A stretch of 64,000 nucleotides of DNA from Alkalihalobacterium alkalinitrilicum (GCF_002019605.1 NZ_KV917368.1:5061670-5125669), one strand, 5' to 3'. Shown: positions 1 through 7,686, counted from the first letter of the stretch. Notes: generated by a model from the letters alone, not told the origin. Program-made: numbers and translations.

Positions 1-449
1 TCATTTATATGAACTTTTATAGTCTCATCTTCATCATATGGAACAATTTCATTTTTGATGTGAATGGTTATCAAATCACAGAACCACTGTGACTGGGTAA
101 TATAAGCTTTTTTCCATTGATTATATATCTCCAAAACAGAGAACGTTGCTTTTAGATTTTTTTCTAGTTTGTTTTTTATGTAAGAAACTTCGCTTTGTGA
201 ATTACTAAAAAAAACAATTATATTTTTTTGGTTAAAAAACCAACATATGATATTTTTAGCTTTATTCGAATAAATCTTATCACTAATTTTTATAGAATCG
301 ATCCATTGATATTCAATTTGTAAGATATCTTCATTTATGTCTTTGATGTAAATTTTTTCAAAAACAGAAGGGGTTATACTATGAAAATTTTCTTTAGACA
401 AATTTTTATCAATATTAAAAAATAAAGAATCTTTTGCCCAAATTAACAT
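1..449 (-). CDS. Unknown prophage cargo protein, second gene of operon (3' end outside window)
   Basis: An open frame starts at ATG 449-447 after a strong ribosome site (GGAGG, about 455-462) and runs without a stop through the left edge, giving at least 149 residues. It begins MLIWAKDSLFFNIDK and is rich in Lys, Ile, Asn and aromatic residues. I see no signal peptide, long membrane helix or known motif. It begins 20 bases after the stop of the 435-residue gene upstream, so the two are almost certainly one leftward operon. Its position between the lysogeny repressor and the off-window integrase end is where prophages often keep genes expressed in the lysogen, such as superinfection exclusion or abortive infection genes. 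That role is inference from position only. Confidence 0.75.
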   Translation of the reverse strand, partial: MLIWAKDSLFFNIDKNLSKENFHSITPSVFEKIYIKDINEDILQIEYQWIDSIKISDKIYSNKAKNIICWFFNQKNIIVFFSNSQSEVSYIKNKLEKNLKATFSVLEIYNQWKKAYITQSQWFCDLITIHIKNEIVPYDEDETIKVHIN

Positions 450-469
450 AAACACCCCTCCTAATATAA

Positions 470-1777
470 TTACTTTTCAACTGAAACAACTTGATCATCT
501 TCATTTTCTTCATCTAGTTCACTAAGATCACTCTCAAGGAATTCTTTAATTTTCTCTAGGTTTTCATCTATTCCACTATAACCAACTGCATCTAAAATAA
601 TTTTATTATTATATACAATTTGATTAACTAATTCAAAGTAATCGTGTTCCGATTCTGCTTCTTCAAGTAAAGAGGCTAGGTTTTTATTTACGTTTAGTAT
701 ACCAGTTTCAATTACATTGTTAACAAACTTATCACCTTGTGCAAATTTTGTTTTAATTGTATCTAATAAGGCGTTTGTACTCTTCATATCTTTAATCCCA
801 TCAGAGCACATTTCGATATAATTATCTTGGATAAGTCTCATAACATTTTCTTTGAAAGTTTGGTCTTCAACGTCTACAATTACTATTTTCATTAAATCGT
901 ATTGTTTATCCTTCAATGAAAAAATAGCTGAAAACTCTCTGTCAGAATATATCATATTTAACTTAAATGATATTACACTGGTCCCTCGAGTAATATACTC
1001 ACATGCTAACTGAGATGAGAGTATATCATTCCCGTTAATTGTTACATTTCTAATTCCTTCACTATTTTGTAGCTTTCCAGTTGTATTAAATTTAATTTCT
1101 TTAAACTTTGAAATAAATCCTTCTGGAGCTAACCTGTTATTAATAAAATCCAACAAAACAGCTGTTTTAAAACTAATACTTCCAACTTGGAAGCTCTGGT
1201 TGGTTTTTTCGATAATCCTATATCCGACTAATGGCCATTTTAGTTCAACTGTACAAAAGTCCTTAACAACTTGGTGAATTAAGTCATTTCCAGCAAAAAT
1301 AGTTGCAACTTGTTTAACTTTATCTAACTCCAAATTTATGTTATGTACAGATGTAAGACTATTCATATCTAGTAATCCAGCAGTTCTCCATTTTTCGTTA
1401 TATGATTTAACACGAAGATTAAGTTTTAGAATGTTGTTTTCACTGTTAACTTCTTCAATTTTGATAATATAACTTCCAAGAAAAACATATTCTCTTTCCT
1501 CAATGTGATCTTCTATTCCATCAAGTTTATTAACTTTATACGTGAAGGCTGGTAAACCTATGTTCTTAGTCATAACAGCCATTTCAACAAATTCTTCTAT
1601 TTCTTCATCACGTATTAATGGGGATAAAGCAAGGAAATCATCAAAAAGATCTTTCTTTCGTTTTTGCTTTTTTTTATCATGTACCCACATTGGATTAACA
1701 GCTTTAATTACATCAATAACATTATTTTTATTTAATTTATCAAATACTCGTTTTAAAAGTTCTTGTTTCATTATCAT
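470..1777 (-). CDS. Unknown 435-residue prophage cargo protein, first gene of two-gene operon
   Basis: This gene is read leftward from ATG 1777 after an AGGGGA ribosome site; the next Met (1771) is spaced less well. The product is soluble-looking. It has a basic patch near residues 34-42 (DKKKQKRKK), a mixed alpha/beta middle, a helical C-terminal part and a very acidic tail (SELDEENEDDQ). I recognise no family and no catalytic signature: no Walker motif, HEXXH, HxxR or PIN residues. It lies downstream of the repressor on the same strand, separated by 240 bases containing a weak terminator-like hairpin, so it may have its own promoter. With the downstream gene it forms a candidate lysogen-expressed defence or exclusion module. 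Confidence 0.8.
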   Translation of the reverse strand: MIMKQELLKRVFDKLNKNNVIDVIKAVNPMWVHDKKKQKRKKDLFDDFLALSPLIRDEEIEEFVEMAVMTKNIGLPAFTYKVNKLDGIEDHIEEREYVFLGSYIIKIEEVNSENNILKLNLRVKSYNEKWRTAGLLDMNSLTSVHNINLELDKVKQVATIFAGNDLIHQVVKDFCTVELKWPLVGYRIIEKTNQSFQVGSISFKTAVLLDFINNRLAPEGFISKFKEIKFNTTGKLQNSEGIRNVTINGNDILSSQLACEYITRGTSVISFKLNMIYSDREFSAIFSLKDKQYDLMKIVIVDVEDQTFKENVMRLIQDNYIEMCSDGIKDMKSTNALLDTIKTKFAQGDKFVNNVIETGILNVNKNLASLLEEAESEHDYFELVNQIVYNNKIILDAVGYSGIDENLEKIKEFLESDLSELDEENEDDQVVSVEK

Positions 1778-1826
1778 AATTGAAATTCCCCTTATGTTTA
1801 ATTTTAATAATGAATTTAAAAATAAG

Positions 1827-1850
1827 ACACGCTCATAACAGCTGCGTGCC
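1827..1850 (-). terminator. Weak terminator-like hairpin between repressor and cargo operon
   Basis: Read leftward, CACGC (1828-1832) and GCGTG (1844-1848) can pair around an 11-base loop and are followed by a T-rich run. This could end the repressor message and separate it from the cargo operon. The stem is only about five pairs, so the call is tentative. Confidence 0.4.
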
Positions 1851-2017
1851 TCGTGTTGTGTTTTTATTTAATTTACTTATAAATTGCTTATAACAAGATC
1901 AATATTGAAGTAATCTTTGTAAAAAAGCCCTTATATTCATGGTAATTTATTTTGTAGATATCAATAGTTGAATTATTCCTACTAAAAACGGTGATATAAT
2001 TTTAATTTATTTAAGAG

Positions 2018-2452
2018 TTAATCTTTTTTCTTACGTTCCTTCGCTTTATGAGCCACCCACTCAAAATGCTTCAATACTTCTTCTACATCTTCACGGCTCA
2101 TATCTTTCCATTTATCAATATCATAGAAGCCTATATCTTTAATTCCTAGTTCATCCAGCCGCTTATTGATCTCGGCCAGTGGGTCAAATTTATCTTCTGG
2201 TAGCTTATCGAAGTCTATATATTGCTGGCCATCTTTTTCCACACCGAAATAAGGGACGTCGGTTCGGCCTAAAAGAAAATCAGTGGTGACACCTAACGTA
2301 TTTGCAAGATCGGTCAGCATTTCATTTGAAGGCGAGCTATGTCCATTTTCGTAATTGCTAATTGTACCCTTCGTCGTCTTTATTTTTTTAGCAAGACCTT
2401 CTTGAGTCAAGTTATTTAATTTCCTTGCTTTTTTAAGACGTTCAGAAAACAT
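2018..2452 (-). CDS. XRE-family prophage repressor (CI-like)
   Basis: A 144-residue DNA-binding protein with an N-terminal helix-turn-helix of the Xre/Cro class (about residues 5-60, with LTQEGLAKKIKTTKGTISNYENG) and a charged helical C-terminal half. It lacks the S24/LexA-type self-cleavage domain, so induction cannot be by RecA-stimulated autoproteolysis. It is divergent from a second HTH gene at 2631, with four repeated operators between them, the standard layout of a temperate phage switch. Its likely role is to hold the lytic promoter at 2558-2586 off by binding those sites. No ImmA-type antirepressor protease gene is visible in the window. Confidence 0.9.
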   Translation of the reverse strand: MFSERLKKARKLNNLTQEGLAKKIKTTKGTISNYENGHSSPSNEMLTDLANTLGVTTDFLLGRTDVPYFGVEKDGQQYIDFDKLPEDKFDPLAEINKRLDELGIKDIGFYDIDKWKDMSREDVEEVLKHFEWVAHKAKERKKKD

Positions 2453-2479
2453 AGTAATATCGCCCTTTCAACAAACTTT

Positions 2480-2614
2480 GTACAAGCTAATTGTACATCA
2501 TATAAATGAATTAAAATAATATAAACACAAAAAGTACAAGAAAATTATATTTTTGTGTTGACGTACAAGAAACTTATACTTATAATAAAAACAAGAAGTA
2601 CAAGAAACTTATAC
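2480..2614. promoter_or_regulatory. Four lysogeny-switch operators (GTACAAG...TTRTAC)
   Basis: Four 17-base near-palindromes lie between the divergent regulator genes: 2480-2496 (GTACAAGCTAATTGTAC, arms perfect), 2534-2550, 2563-2579 and 2598-2614. The last two are identical (GTACAAGAAACTTATAC). Centre spacings are 54, 29 and 35 bases. One copy fills the spacer of the rightward promoter and another abuts the ribosome site of the Cro-like gene, so repressor binding would block lytic transcription directly. The copy at 2480 lies nearest the repressor gene and probably serves autoregulation. Confidence 0.85.
2558..2586 (+). promoter_or_regulatory. Rightward early promoter (PR)
   Basis: A -35 box TTGACG (2558-2563) and a perfect -10 box TATAAT (2581-2586) are separated by exactly 17 bases. 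The operator at 2563-2579 sits inside the spacer. This is the expected sigma-A lytic promoter for the early genes that follow. Confidence 0.85.
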
Positions 2615-2630
2615 AAAGGTGGTGCCATCA

Positions 2631-2867
2631 ATGAGAAAAAATACTCGATTAGTAAAAGCTAGAAAAGAAGCTGGATTAACTCAGGAAAAATTAGCAGAGT
2701 TATTAGAATGTCAAAAATCCACTGTTAGTAACTGGGAAAATGGTTATTCAGTACCAAGATTGTCTGATGCTTTTCGTATAGCTGAAATTTTAAATAAGGA
2801 TGCTAAAGAACTTTTTTTTGAAGATTTAGTACAAGATACTCATACACTCAAGGTGACTACTGCATAG
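2631..2867 (+). CDS. Cro-like XRE-family DNA-binding protein
   Basis: A helix-turn-helix protein of 78 residues with the Xre signature LTQEKLAELLECQKSTVSNW and little else, typical of Cro or early regulators facing the repressor. ATG 2631 is preferred because AAAGGTGG (2616-2623) lies at the right distance; a GTG at 2619 overlaps the ribosome site. It is the first gene from the rightward promoter and has an operator just upstream. It probably competes with the repressor during the lytic choice. Confidence 0.85.
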   Translation: MRKNTRLVKARKEAGLTQEKLAELLECQKSTVSNWENGYSVPRLSDAFRIAEILNKDAKELFFEDLVQDTHTLKVTTA

Positions 2868-2899
2868 CACTTTCTAGTTTATGTAAAGGGGAGAATTGC

Positions 2900-3058
2900 A
2901 TGAGTAAAACTAAAAAGCGTATTAAAAAACTTGAGCAAAAAATTGAAGCTCTTGAACTAAAAATTGCTTCATTGGATAGCACGACTGAAAATGCTGAACT
3001 TAAACCAATCCAGAATACGCCACAAGAAAAGAGAGGTGGAATTAAATTTTCGATGTAA
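2900..3058 (+). CDS. Small coiled-coil phage protein (52 residues)
   Basis: The frame starts at ATG 2900 after GGGGAGA and encodes 52 residues. The N-terminal half is a Lys/Glu/Leu heptad pattern (KKLEQKIEALELKIASL) that should form a coiled coil. The end (RGGIKFSM) overlaps the tail of the convergent zinc-ribbon gene by 17 bases. The family is unknown. Confidence 0.6.
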   Translation: MSKTKKRIKKLEQKIEALELKIASLDSTTENAELKPIQNTPQEKRGGIKFSM

Positions 3059-3254
3059 TTGAGTCGAAATTAAGTCTCCAGCCGTCCTTTTCAAGATCTG
3101 CTTTTAAAGATTGGTTGAGAAGGTCATTCATTTTTTGTGGAAGATATTCACGACAGCAAGGACATGAAATTCTAACAACTTCATGTGATAACAAAATGTC
3201 GTTTATCTTAACAGCAAATTCAGTTTGGCAAGAACCGCAAGTTAGTTCAATCAT
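3042..3254 (-). CDS. Small zinc-ribbon protein, leftward within the early region
   Basis: Seventy residues with CGSCQ near the start and CPCCR about 22 residues later, a four-cysteine zinc-binding pattern. It is read against the surrounding early genes, has a good ribosome site (GAGGTGA) and converges on the 52-residue gene. A leftward gene in a rightward early operon suggests expression in the lysogen or a separate regulatory role. The family is not recognised. Confidence 0.65.
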   Translation of the reverse strand: MIELTCGSCQTEFAVKINDILLSHEVVRISCPCCREYLPQKMNDLLNQSLKADLEKDGWRLNFDSITSKI

Positions 3255-3334
3255 AAAATCACCTCATTTTATATATATTCGTTAAATTAACGAATAAACC
3301 TATAAGAAATTTTGTCGAAAGGAGGGTGCTTTTG

Positions 3335-3592
3335 GTGAACAAACTTCCAAAAGTTCAAAGAACAACATTAGACACCAAAGAAGCTGCTGAATATTTAGGT
3401 GTTCATGTCGATACGGTTCGACGCTGGGTACACAAGGAGGGCTTACCAGTACTTAAGTTAGCAGGTGGCCGCAAGTGGTTGTTCAAGATTGAGTACATCG
3501 ATAAATGGATGGAAAAGAAAATGGACATCGATCAACAATTTGAGGAGAAGTTTGAAGAAGACTACGGGAAGTTGAGAGTTTTAAAAGCTTAA
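3335..3592 (+). CDS. Excisionase-family (HTH_17/MerR-like) DNA-binding protein
   Basis: About 85 residues. The segment TKEAAEYLGVHVDTVRRWV followed by GLPVLKLAGGRKWLFK is the winged helix-turn-helix of the 'helix-turn-helix domain, excisionase family'. I chose GTG 3335, nine bases after GGAGG (3321-3325); TTG 3332 is equally possible, and GTG 3326 overlaps the ribosome site. It may be an excisionase/recombination directionality factor or an early regulator; the sequence alone does not decide. Confidence 0.8.
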   Translation: MNKLPKVQRTTLDTKEAAEYLGVHVDTVRRWVHKEGLPVLKLAGGRKWLFKIEYIDKWMEKKMDIDQQFEEKFEEDYGKLRVLKA

Positions 3593-3606
3593 AGGGGGCA
3601 TAAGGA

Positions 3607-3852
3607 ATGGAATTTAAAATCGATCATCAAAACCATTCGAAATTTGATATTGAAAATGCAGTTACTGGAGCTTTGTTTCAAACCATCGGTTACTTAGAAG
3701 CAACTACGGGAAATGACTTTTCAACTCGTACAAAAGAAGAGGTTGAACTTGCTAATCGATTATTAGGTCTTATCCATAAAAATTTAGAGCCTGTGTTAAA
3801 AAAAGAAGAGGGTGTGAAGTTGCAGAGAGAAGAGATGATGAGTAATGACTAA
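3607..3852 (+). CDS. Unknown early phage protein (81 residues)
   Basis: A hydrophilic protein with good ribosome spacing (AAAGGGGGCATAAGGA). No motif is recognised. It overlaps the next gene by eight bases in another frame, so the two are translationally coupled in the early operon. Confidence 0.6.
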   Translation: MEFKIDHQNHSKFDIENAVTGALFQTIGYLEATTGNDFSTRTKEEVELANRLLGLIHKNLEPVLKKEEGVKLQREEMMSND

Positions 3853-4018
3853 AGATATTACTCATCGAATTGATTATTACACACGTAAAGTAGCTGAAAA
3901 AGCTTCTATCCATCCAGCTAAGAAACCTCCTCGATCCTACACATATAGGCAAGGACGATTGATGACTTACAAAAAATTAATGCATCAAGAAATAGAAAGA
4001 GACATGGAAAAAACTTAA
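3845..4018 (+). CDS. Small basic early phage protein (57 residues)
   Basis: The start at ATG 3845 overlaps the end of the previous gene. The product of 57 residues is rich in Lys, Arg and Tyr (PPRSYTYRQGRLMTYKK), suggesting nucleic-acid contact. No family is recognised. Confidence 0.55.
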   Translation: MTKDITHRIDYYTRKVAEKASIHPAKKPPRSYTYRQGRLMTYKKLMHQEIERDMEKT

Positions 4019-4100
4019 TTCCTCCCAGGAGGAAATTCTTTTTACCACAGTTGCGAAATTTGTTGAAGAAAGCTGTCAAATGAAAGGAGAAACGATAAAT

Positions 4101-4388
4101 ATGAACATAAAAGAACATGTGTTAAAAAAAGATGTCGAAATGGCAAACGAACTTGATCTGTGTGCTAGATACAGTCTGTTAAGAGCCTCGAGGGCAATTA
4201 AGAAATCAGATTACCAAGAAGCCAATCATTGGATTAATGAATACATAAAGTGTTCTCAAGAATTAGAAGAATTAATGGATAGAAAATTAAACGTTGAAAG
4301 AGAACAACGTCAATTAGATCAACTCGTAAAAACTCTTCAAGCCAAGGGAGTAAACATTCAAATTATTAGGGGGATTAAAAATGCTTAA
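4101..4388 (+). CDS. Unknown early phage protein, helical
   Basis: ATG 4101 follows AAAGGAG (4083-4089); an in-frame ATG at 4080 precedes that site and is unlikely to be used. The 95-residue product is mostly charged helix with two Cys. It overlaps the next gene by eight bases. Function unknown. Confidence 0.6.
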   Translation: MNIKEHVLKKDVEMANELDLCARYSLLRASRAIKKSDYQEANHWINEYIKCSQELEELMDRKLNVEREQRQLDQLVKTLQAKGVNIQIIRGIKNA

Positions 4389-4734
4389 TTGTAAACCACT
4401 AGCAAACTTAAAAATTACAGAGGTTGGTCAAGTTATTCAGTCCATGCATTGCTATAGAAGAAATTTGAAGTTTAGTGAAAAGATTGTGTTTGATATCGCA
4501 TTTAAAAACATTTTAAACAATGTGAGGTTAGCAGAAATGGACGGTATGCAAATGAAGTCAATCATCGATGCGCTTAACTGGAAGGCTTTGAAACTATCAA
4601 ACTTAGGGTATACGAAACAATTTATTCATTATCGTTGTTTGAGTGGAAAGGTAGTAGCGAGTTTAAGAGAGTTCCAAGAAAAAAACGGCCCGAAAATAGA
4701 AAAGGCTGCTTGCGAACCAACGCAAACAGCATAA
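4381..4734 (+). CDS. Unknown early phage protein (117 residues)
   Basis: A basic helical protein with AGGGGG ahead of ATG 4381, overlapping the preceding gene. No motif is recognised. A 198-base non-coding, hairpin-rich stretch follows it, which is unusual in this tightly packed operon. Confidence 0.6.
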   Translation: MLNCKPLANLKITEVGQVIQSMHCYRRNLKFSEKIVFDIAFKNILNNVRLAEMDGMQMKSIIDALNWKALKLSNLGYTKQFIHYRCLSGKVVASLREFQEKNGPKIEKAACEPTQTA

Positions 4735-4787
4735 ACCAGAATGTTACATAATCCGAATGTGTTTCTATATTACCACGTTAAAGTAGA

Positions 4788-4916
4788 TCGAGCAAGAGCA
4801 AGACTCTTGCCGATGAGGCCACGACGACTTTTGACAAATGGTGTCCCCCTACACTATTTACCTTCCACTCCATCCCTCGTCGTGGTCTGATCGGTGCGAG
4901 TTAGCGCCAATACATA
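4788..4916 (+). ncRNA. Possible structured RNA element between early genes
   Basis: The 198 bases between 4734 and 4933 have no convincing frame on the + strand but contain three inverted repeats. These are GCAAGAG/CTCTTGC (4792-4798 with 4804-4810), a long-range CCACGACGA/TCGTCGTGG pair (about 4819-4827 with 4878-4886), and a GC-rich hairpin GGTGC/GCGCC near 4895-4910. The segment is richer in G+C than its neighbours. It could be a small RNA, a leader acting on the downstream zinc protein and antirepressor genes, or a protein-binding DNA site. No known riboswitch class is recognised. Confidence 0.4.
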
Positions 4917-4932
4917 AGAAAGGTGGTACGCG

Positions 4933-5082
4933 ATGGATAAAATAGCATTCCATATATACGAATGTGAACATTGTGCCGTTGTATTTGCAGTAGAACAAGC
5001 TTTTGATGAACAACATCTTGTTAAGTGTCCTGTCTGTTGTGCTGAAAGTGCCGTTGAAGACATTCGAGACGGTGAAATGTAA
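4933..5082 (+). CDS. Small zinc-ribbon protein (49 residues)
   Basis: ATG 4933 follows AAAGGTGG. The protein has CEHC near residue 11 and CPVC near residue 32, a compact zinc ribbon, then an acidic tail. It sits directly ahead of the antirepressor-like gene in the same operon. Its partner is unknown. Confidence 0.7.
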   Translation: MDKIAFHIYECEHCAVVFAVEQAFDEQHLVKCPVCCAESAVEDIRDGEM

Positions 5083-5094
5083 AGGAGTGAGGAT

Positions 5095-5871
5095 ATGAGC
5101 CAATTAACAATAATTGAACAAAATGATCAAAGAGTGCTTACAACTCAACAATTAGCTGAAGTTTATGGAAGTGATACAGAAAGAATTGTGAAAAATTTTA
5201 ACCGTAATAAAGAGCGGTATACGAATGGCAAGCATTTCATATTCCTTGAAGGCGATAGCTTAAAAGAGTTTAGAGCAAAAGGACAAATTGACCTTTCGCC
5301 AAATATCAACCGTTTGTACTTATGGACTGAAAAAGGAGCATGGCTCCATGCGAAATCATTGAATACAGATGAAGCTTGGGATGCTTATGAAATGTTAGTC
5401 GATGATTATTACCATCAGAAACAGAGTCAGATCGATGTACAACAACTTAGTCCAGAACTGCAAATGTTTAAGACGATATTTGATACTGTGGCCCAAAAGC
5501 AAATAGAAGATACTAAGCGAGATGAAAAGCTTCAGAAATTAGAAAATGGAATGAATACCATCAAAGAAACGTTCACAAAGAAAGATGACGACTGGCGAAA
5601 GTCGGTTAACTCCATGTTAAATAGTGCTGCTAAGCGAACTGGTGGAAATTATAAAGATTTACGTGTCGAGAGTTACAGCATTTTAGAAGAACGAGCAAAG
5701 TGTAACCTTACAATTCGTGTAAACAATCTTAAACAACGTCTAGAAGAAACAGGAGCTACCAAAACAAAAATTAATAACACCACCAAAATGGACGTTATCG
5801 AACAGGACCAACGTTTAAAAGAGATTTATACAACCATCGTCAAAGAGTTGTCGATTGGAACATTAATTTAA
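5095..5871 (+). CDS. Phage antirepressor-like protein, ORF6N and ORF6C domains
   Basis: A protein of 258 residues with an N-terminal ORF6N/KilA-N-type DNA-binding domain (about 5-95, with TTQQLAEVYG and GKHFIFLEGDSLKEF) and a C-terminal ORF6C domain (about 170-258, with KDLRVESYSILEERAKC). A charged coiled-coil linker joins them. Proteins of this architecture are phage antirepressors or early regulators. Because the repressor here has no self-cleavage domain, this gene is a plausible part of the induction pathway; that is inference. Confidence 0.85.
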   Translation: MSQLTIIEQNDQRVLTTQQLAEVYGSDTERIVKNFNRNKERYTNGKHFIFLEGDSLKEFRAKGQIDLSPNINRLYLWTEKGAWLHAKSLNTDEAWDAYEMLVDDYYHQKQSQIDVQQLSPELQMFKTIFDTVAQKQIEDTKRDEKLQKLENGMNTIKETFTKKDDDWRKSVNSMLNSAAKRTGGNYKDLRVESYSILEERAKCNLTIRVNNLKQRLEETGATKTKINNTTKMDVIEQDQRLKEIYTTIVKELSIGTLI

Positions 5872-5883
5872 GGGGTGGAATTG

Positions 5884-6231
5884 GTGGATAGAAAGGAAAT
5901 GTTACTTCAAATTGATAGTTTGCTTGAGGGGCATTGTCGCAATTGTCATGTGTATTCGGAATTACGTAATAAAACAGATGAGAAAAAAGCATACCGATTT
6001 TGTATTGATCGGTGCTGGGTCCAGAAGGAAATGCAACGTATTGCCAACCTTAGCAATGAAGGTGAAAAGAAGTTTAGCCCTGGAGAAACCTTTTACTTGG
6101 TCAATCATATAGAAATATTAGGTATGGAAAGAGGACTTCCACAAGTAGCAAAGCAGCTTAATCGAAAAGTAGAAGACATTGAGTGGAAGTACTTCGAATT
6201 ACAAGAAAAAACTCGCCACATGGCCGTGTGA
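5884..6231 (+). CDS. Zinc-finger phage protein
   Basis: The N-terminal 40 residues contain HCRNC and then FCIDRCW, a Cys-rich zinc-binding pattern widespread in Bacillus phage early regions. The rest is helical and could hold a helix-turn-helix (LPQVAKQLNRKVEDIEWKY). I chose GTG 5884, about eight bases after AGGGG; the GTG at 5875 lies inside the ribosome site. The likely role is regulatory. Confidence 0.65.
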   Translation: MDRKEMLLQIDSLLEGHCRNCHVYSELRNKTDEKKAYRFCIDRCWVQKEMQRIANLSNEGEKKFSPGETFYLVNHIEILGMERGLPQVAKQLNRKVEDIEWKYFELQEKTRHMAV

Positions 6232-6313
6232 CGAGAAAAAGCAATTTTTTATTAAGCCTTAGAGCTAGTATATGTTTTTTCTTGATAAATATCAAACCTA
6301 GGAGGAAAGAGTT

Positions 6314-6889
6314 ATGAACCAATTACAACTTACGCAAATGGAAGAGTTAGAGTCCATCGATTACCAGAATGAAGAGCAGTTAATCGAGGCGAAGGAACGT
6401 TTCAAGATTAATGATTTAGGTGGATTAAATTGGGCATTTCGTATGTTGTCTGCCTTAGAAGCTAAGAAAAAAGAGGTGAACAAGCTTGCTTTAGAAGAAA
6501 TGGAACGTATTCAAGCTTGGGAAGATAAAGAATTGAGGTCCATAAAAGGTAATTATGATTTTTTTGCAGCACTCGTTCATGAATACCATAAAAAACAATT
6601 AGAAGCTGATCCGAAGGCGAAGACACTGGCGACTCCTTATGGAAAATCTAAAACAAGATGCTCAAAAGAGGCACCTGAAAAAGTAAGCGAGGACAAGGTA
6701 CTAGAACATATTAAAGCTGCTGGAATGGATGAATACATTAAAGAGTCGGTGAAGTGGGGCGATTTCAAGAAAGGTCTTAAGATCGTCGAAGTAGACAATA
6801 AAAAAGTGGTCATCGATGAGAATGGGCAAGTGATAGATGGTGTTGATATTAAGCCTGAGTCCGTCACATATAGCTTGGAGGTCAAGTAA
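6314..6889 (+). CDS. Host-nuclease inhibitor, Gam-like
   Basis: A protein of 191 residues with the layout of the Mu Gam family: a long N-terminal helical region (to about 90), then the beta-strand signature TPYGKSKTR, then a segment ending in LEHIKAAGMDEYI. Gam-type proteins coat DNA ends and block exonucleases such as RecBCD or AddAB. It has a good ribosome site (AGGAGG) after an 82-base gap and overlaps the next recombination gene by one base, forming a recombination module. Confidence 0.75.
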   Translation: MNQLQLTQMEELESIDYQNEEQLIEAKERFKINDLGGLNWAFRMLSALEAKKKEVNKLALEEMERIQAWEDKELRSIKGNYDFFAALVHEYHKKQLEADPKAKTLATPYGKSKTRCSKEAPEKVSEDKVLEHIKAAGMDEYIKESVKWGDFKKGLKIVEVDNKKVVIDENGQVIDGVDIKPESVTYSLEVK

Positions 6890-7686
6890 TGTCAAATATC
6901 GTCTCTCAATCTCAAAACTCACTTTCTATTATCGAAAGTGTAGATATTAATAGTGTTCAAACCACTCTAGCAAAAATCAATCAATTTCAAACCATTGTAC
7001 AAGGCACATTAAAAGTTAATCATGACTACGGAATTATCCCTGGTACTACAAAACCAACTTTGTTAAAGCCAGGTGCCGAAAAAATTCATATGTTGTTTGG
7101 GGTTACTGGTGAATATGAAGTTGTTGAACGCATTCAAGATTATGACAAAGGCTTCTTTGCTTTTACTGTTCGTTGCTACGTATTGAAAAATGGTCTAAAG
7201 ATTACTGAGGGACTCGGTCATTGTAATACTAAAGAGAAAAAGTACATCAATCAAGACCCGTACACATTAGCAAATACATGCTTAAAAATGGCTAAAAAAA
7301 GGGCACAAATTGATGCTACTTTAACACTTGCTAGCCTGTCTGAAATATTTACACAAGATATTGAAGATATGAAAGAGTATTTGGAAACGGAACAAATCGA
7401 AACTATGACACCAGAAGATGCAGGAAAGAAAAAACTGACCTTTGGTAAGCACAAAGGAAAAACCTTGAAAGAGATCTTTAAAGAAGATAAGCAATATCTA
7501 GAATGGGTGAAAAATAACGATCGGACTGATCCAATCATCAAAAAAGCTGTCGAAATCATGTTTGATGCAGTAAAAAATCAAGCTACGAAGAGCGATCCTC
7601 AGCCAGCACAGGAAGAAGCATCTGAAGCAGTGGATTTTGAAGGTGAAGAAATATCAATTAGTGATGAGGATATACCATTTAAATGA
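6889..7686 (+). CDS. Probable phage ssDNA annealing/recombination protein with SSB-like tail
   Basis: The first 165 residues (with TTKPTLLKPGAEKI and DPYTLANTCLKMAKKRA) match a widespread phage family found beside recombination genes. Residues about 180-215 (LTFGKHKGKTLKEIFKEDKQ) resemble the small domain found at the C-terminus of exonuclease X-like proteins. A flexible acidic tail follows, ending in SDEDIPFK, close to the DDDIPF tip that bacterial SSB uses to recruit partners. I see no separate SSB gene in the window. The assignment rests on domain pattern and position after the Gam-like gene; the enzymatic role is inference. Confidence 0.6.
   Translation: MSNIVSQSQNSLSIIESVDINSVQTTLAKINQFQTIVQGTLKVNHDYGIIPGTTKPTLLKPGAEKIHMLFGVTGEYEVVERIQDYDKGFFAFTVRCYVLKNGLKITEGLGHCNTKEKKYINQDPYTLANTCLKMAKKRAQIDATLTLASLSEIFTQDIEDMKEYLETEQIETMTPEDAGKKKLTFGKHKGKTLKEIFKEDKQYLEWVKNNDRTDPIIKKAVEIMFDAVKNQATKSDPQPAQEEASEAVDFEGEEISISDEDIPFK

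Noticed and set aside
4854..5103. Two minus-strand frames over the zinc-ribbon gene and structured region
   Set aside because: They have no ribosome site, one overlaps the supported 49-residue gene, and the hairpins explain the base composition better.
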